From Metaphire vulgaris (taxonomy: Eukaryota > Annelida > Clitellata > Crassiclitellata > Megascolecidae), in NCBI GenBank assembly GCA_018105865.1, contig CM030836.1, positions 388,501-452,500 on the forward strand: a stretch of DNA of 64,000 nt, in the 5' to 3' direction. The notes beneath the pieces are model-generated. The model had not been told where the DNA came from. It saw nothing but the letters and a program-made list of their open reading frames with translations, and did no database searches. This document shows positions 49,057 to 64,000 of this stretch, piece after piece. The translations under genes and the position numbers were made by a program. Within the stretch, counting starts at the first letter, position 1. Each line of letters opens with the position of its first letter.

Positions 49057-49750
49057 TTGATGGAAGAAGAGGCAAAATGACTCATTGTTCACACCTGGTT
49101 AGACGACCGCACAGGCAAAAACCTGCCAAAGCCTTTCTCTGTACTTGGCTCGAGGTATAAAGGGGTGAGAGGGCTTGTCATAATGCACCCAATGAACACC
49201 AAGTGACGAATGCGTGACTGTCGTATAACGTCATTCATCAGGTGTAACCATGATGCCTAACAGAGAGAGAGAGAGAGAGAGAAAGAGAGACAAAGACAGA
49301 CAGACCGACAGGCAGAGAGACGGAGAGAAAGCGAGAAGAATTCCGAGTCCAATCTGGCCGTCGTCATAGCAACGGATGTTGTTCTTAAAGTTTCACTGCA
49401 GTGTTATTCACTCGAATCTACATTCGACTACACCTCAATCTACAGAAACTACAAACTCTACAAAATCTACGGAATACACCAAATCCACAAGCTGGATCTT
49501 TAAATTCTGGTAGATTTCTCGACGGCTGACCCTCAATTAAAGATCGTAGACTCCATGTATTGGCAAAAGACACAATTTCTCTGTTAAATTCGTAAAAACG
49601 ATTCCTGTTGTAGATCAATTCCTGTCTTTTGAGTCTCTCCGCAGATCGGTTGCCATGACGACTAGCAAAACAATGGCTACGGTGGACGTGATTAGATTCA
49701 ACGCAATTCAAGTGAATACGATGAAAACGGTCGGAAGGAACTTTCTTTAA

Positions 49751-50095
49751 GGGGTCGTCCATAAATGACGTAACGCAATTTTCGGCACTTCTTTGACCCC
49801 ACGTAACGCGATGTAACAAAAAGCCAGACCCCTAAAATATGACGTAACAACGGGCCGACCCCCTTTTAGTCTTCCGAAAAGTCTTGACAAGCAAACAAAA
49901 GGTCATTCATCCTTCTATTTTTCTCCTCTTCAAACACCCTGACAAGCAAAAAAAGAAAAAAGGCCGTCACTTAAAAATTTTGTGTTGCGTTACGTCACAT
50001 TTACGGAACCCCCATTCCCCTCGTCACACTTCGTAACAAATGTCCGGACCCCTCCTCCTCCTCCTAGGCGCGTTACGTCATTTATGGACGACCCC
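49751..50095. mobile_element. MITE, GGGGTCGTCCATAAA family
   Basis: Ends GGGGTCGTCCATAAATGACG and CGTCATTTATGGACGACCCC are perfect 20-bp inverted repeats. Flanked by TAA on both sides. Shares its interior with 15975-16309, including the TGACAAGCAAA motif. Confidence 0.87.
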
Positions 50096-50748
50096 TAACT
50101 CGTATTTCGTAATATGAATTAGACAAATGCTCTTATCCTCTCATGGACGCTTGTTGTTTAGAGTAAAACGACAGTGTTTGACATCGATGGATTGCGGCGC
50201 TTTTGATTAATTAACGCAACAGAACACTGGTCTGTCTATGATTCGGGATTTTTACAGTCTCGGTTTAGCACATCTACGCAGTCTCAGACTGTCTTTCGAG
50301 AGGGAGTTACGATGCTCAAGGCTCGCCTCATATGCAGTTGCTATCTTATGCACTATTGAACTCTCTTCGAATCTCTTCACTGCGTTTAATCACTCGCGGA
50401 TGAGGCTTAGATTGACGTCAAGATTTCAATTTGAATTTAAACGCAGTTCGTTTTGGTCTTTTACTGATTGTTCGTTGGTCGCGATGGCGTAGCCAGGATT
50501 TCAGAATAGGGGGGGCAACTTCGACATTTGTCAGCACAAAAGTCTTGCCGAGCAAAAAAACTCTTCAAAGTTTGGTGCGCGTTCTCCCCAAATACTACTC
50601 ATCGGTTTCTGACAAAGACCACAACCAGTACAGATTGAACGGAGCCTGGAGGGAGGCAGGATCCTCACGTGCCTCCCCCCGTGGCTACGCCAATATTTGA
50701 TGAAAGAAGAAGAAGAAGAAGAGTGGATGGCGGAAGAAGTGGAAGCTG
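50096..50748. other. 3' flank of the receptor gene
   Basis: Contains the MITE below; the remainder has no recognised feature and must include the receptor 3' UTR. Confidence 0.5.
50485..50692. mobile_element. Small inverted-repeat element, TGGCGTAGCCA ends
   Basis: TGGCGTAGCCAGGATTTCAG at the left and TGGCTACGCCA at the right, about 208 bp apart. The left half matches the repeat at about 28590. Confidence 0.6.
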
Positions 50749-62339
<11,591 letters not shown>

Positions 62340-62783
62340 GGGGCCGTCCATAAATTATGTCACGCTATTTTTTTTGATTATCTACACCCTCCCTCTTGTC
62401 ACAAACTGTCACAAATCTCGGACCCCCTCACCCTTAACGCGTCGTCCATAAATCACGTCACGCAAGTTTCTAATTCAATAGATTCGAGTTTCTCGTTCAA
62501 TTTTCTGCAGCAAAACAGATGTTCAACTCACGACAAAGGAATATAAAATTAATTGTACCTGGGATAATATAATTAATTATAGTATAAACAAGTGACGTTT
62601 TCTGTTGGGATACATCCACCAGAAGAGAAGGTAAAATATCATCGCATATTTTAGGTCTTATATCTATGGAAGGTGTGACGTCACGGTGACCCTTTACTCT
62701 CACCTGTCACAAACTGTCACACTTTCTTAGATCCCTCCTCCTCCTCCTCCTCTTCAAGCGTTTCGTAATTTATGGACGGCCCC
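62340..62783. mobile_element. MITE, GGGGCCGTCCATAAA family (long subfamily)
   Basis: Ends GGGGCCGTCCATAAATTATG and CGTAATTTATGGACGGCCCC, 444 bp. Same internal blocks as 29571-29968 (GTCACAAACTGTCACAAATC; GTCGTCCATAAATCACGTCA). Confidence 0.85.

Positions 62784-64000
<1,217 letters not shown>

Overview
The window is about 64 kb of intron-rich, repeat-dense animal genomic DNA. The evidence is GT-AG introns at positions typical of metazoan genes, a Gαq gene, an RGK-family GTPase, an α-type nicotinic-like receptor, LINEs of CR1/L2 and RTE type, hAT-type MITEs and very abundant microsatellites. The gene set fits an invertebrate bilaterian (spiralian or ambulacrarian seem reasonable), but nothing here fixes the phylum.

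Layout. Positions 2-925 (+) hold the 3' end of an ankyrin-repeat/SOCS-box (ASB-like) gene, followed by a 3' UTR and a repeat-bearing spacer. Positions 13864-5914 (-) hold a complete eight-exon Gαq gene (353 codons) with one GC-AG intron and one intron more than the vertebrate last coding exon. From 14.3 to 16.3 kb there are LINE/SINE debris and a MITE. Positions 16673-22160 hold a young LTR retrotransposon whose single 938-codon ORF joins Gag-protease directly to the integrase C-terminus, with the reverse transcriptase, RNase H and integrase core missing. Positions 43665-23655 (-) hold an RGK GTPase gene of at least 20 kb in four recognised coding exons. A decayed CR1-like LINE sits in its last intron and many MITEs, minisatellites and two RTE-like fragments in its 13.5-kb first intron. 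The 44.5-50.7 kb spacer has no recognised gene but carries minisatellites and MITEs. Positions 59847-50749 (-) hold a Cys-loop receptor subunit gene, nAChR α-like by its vicinal cysteines. Its first exon was not found, and it has one clear one-base frameshift in the Cys-loop exon. A 2.8-kb hAT-like element with a perfect 8-bp target duplication lies in one intron. The rest (59.9-64 kb) is microsatellites, a MITE and purine/pyrimidine tracts.

Function. The three minus-strand genes are all membrane-signalling components: a G protein α subunit coupling receptors to phospholipase C, a GTPase of a family that inhibits voltage-gated Ca2+ channels, and a ligand-gated channel subunit. They are separate transcription units; their closeness may be chance. 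Several mobile-element families look recently active, shown by near-identical LTRs and perfect target duplications.
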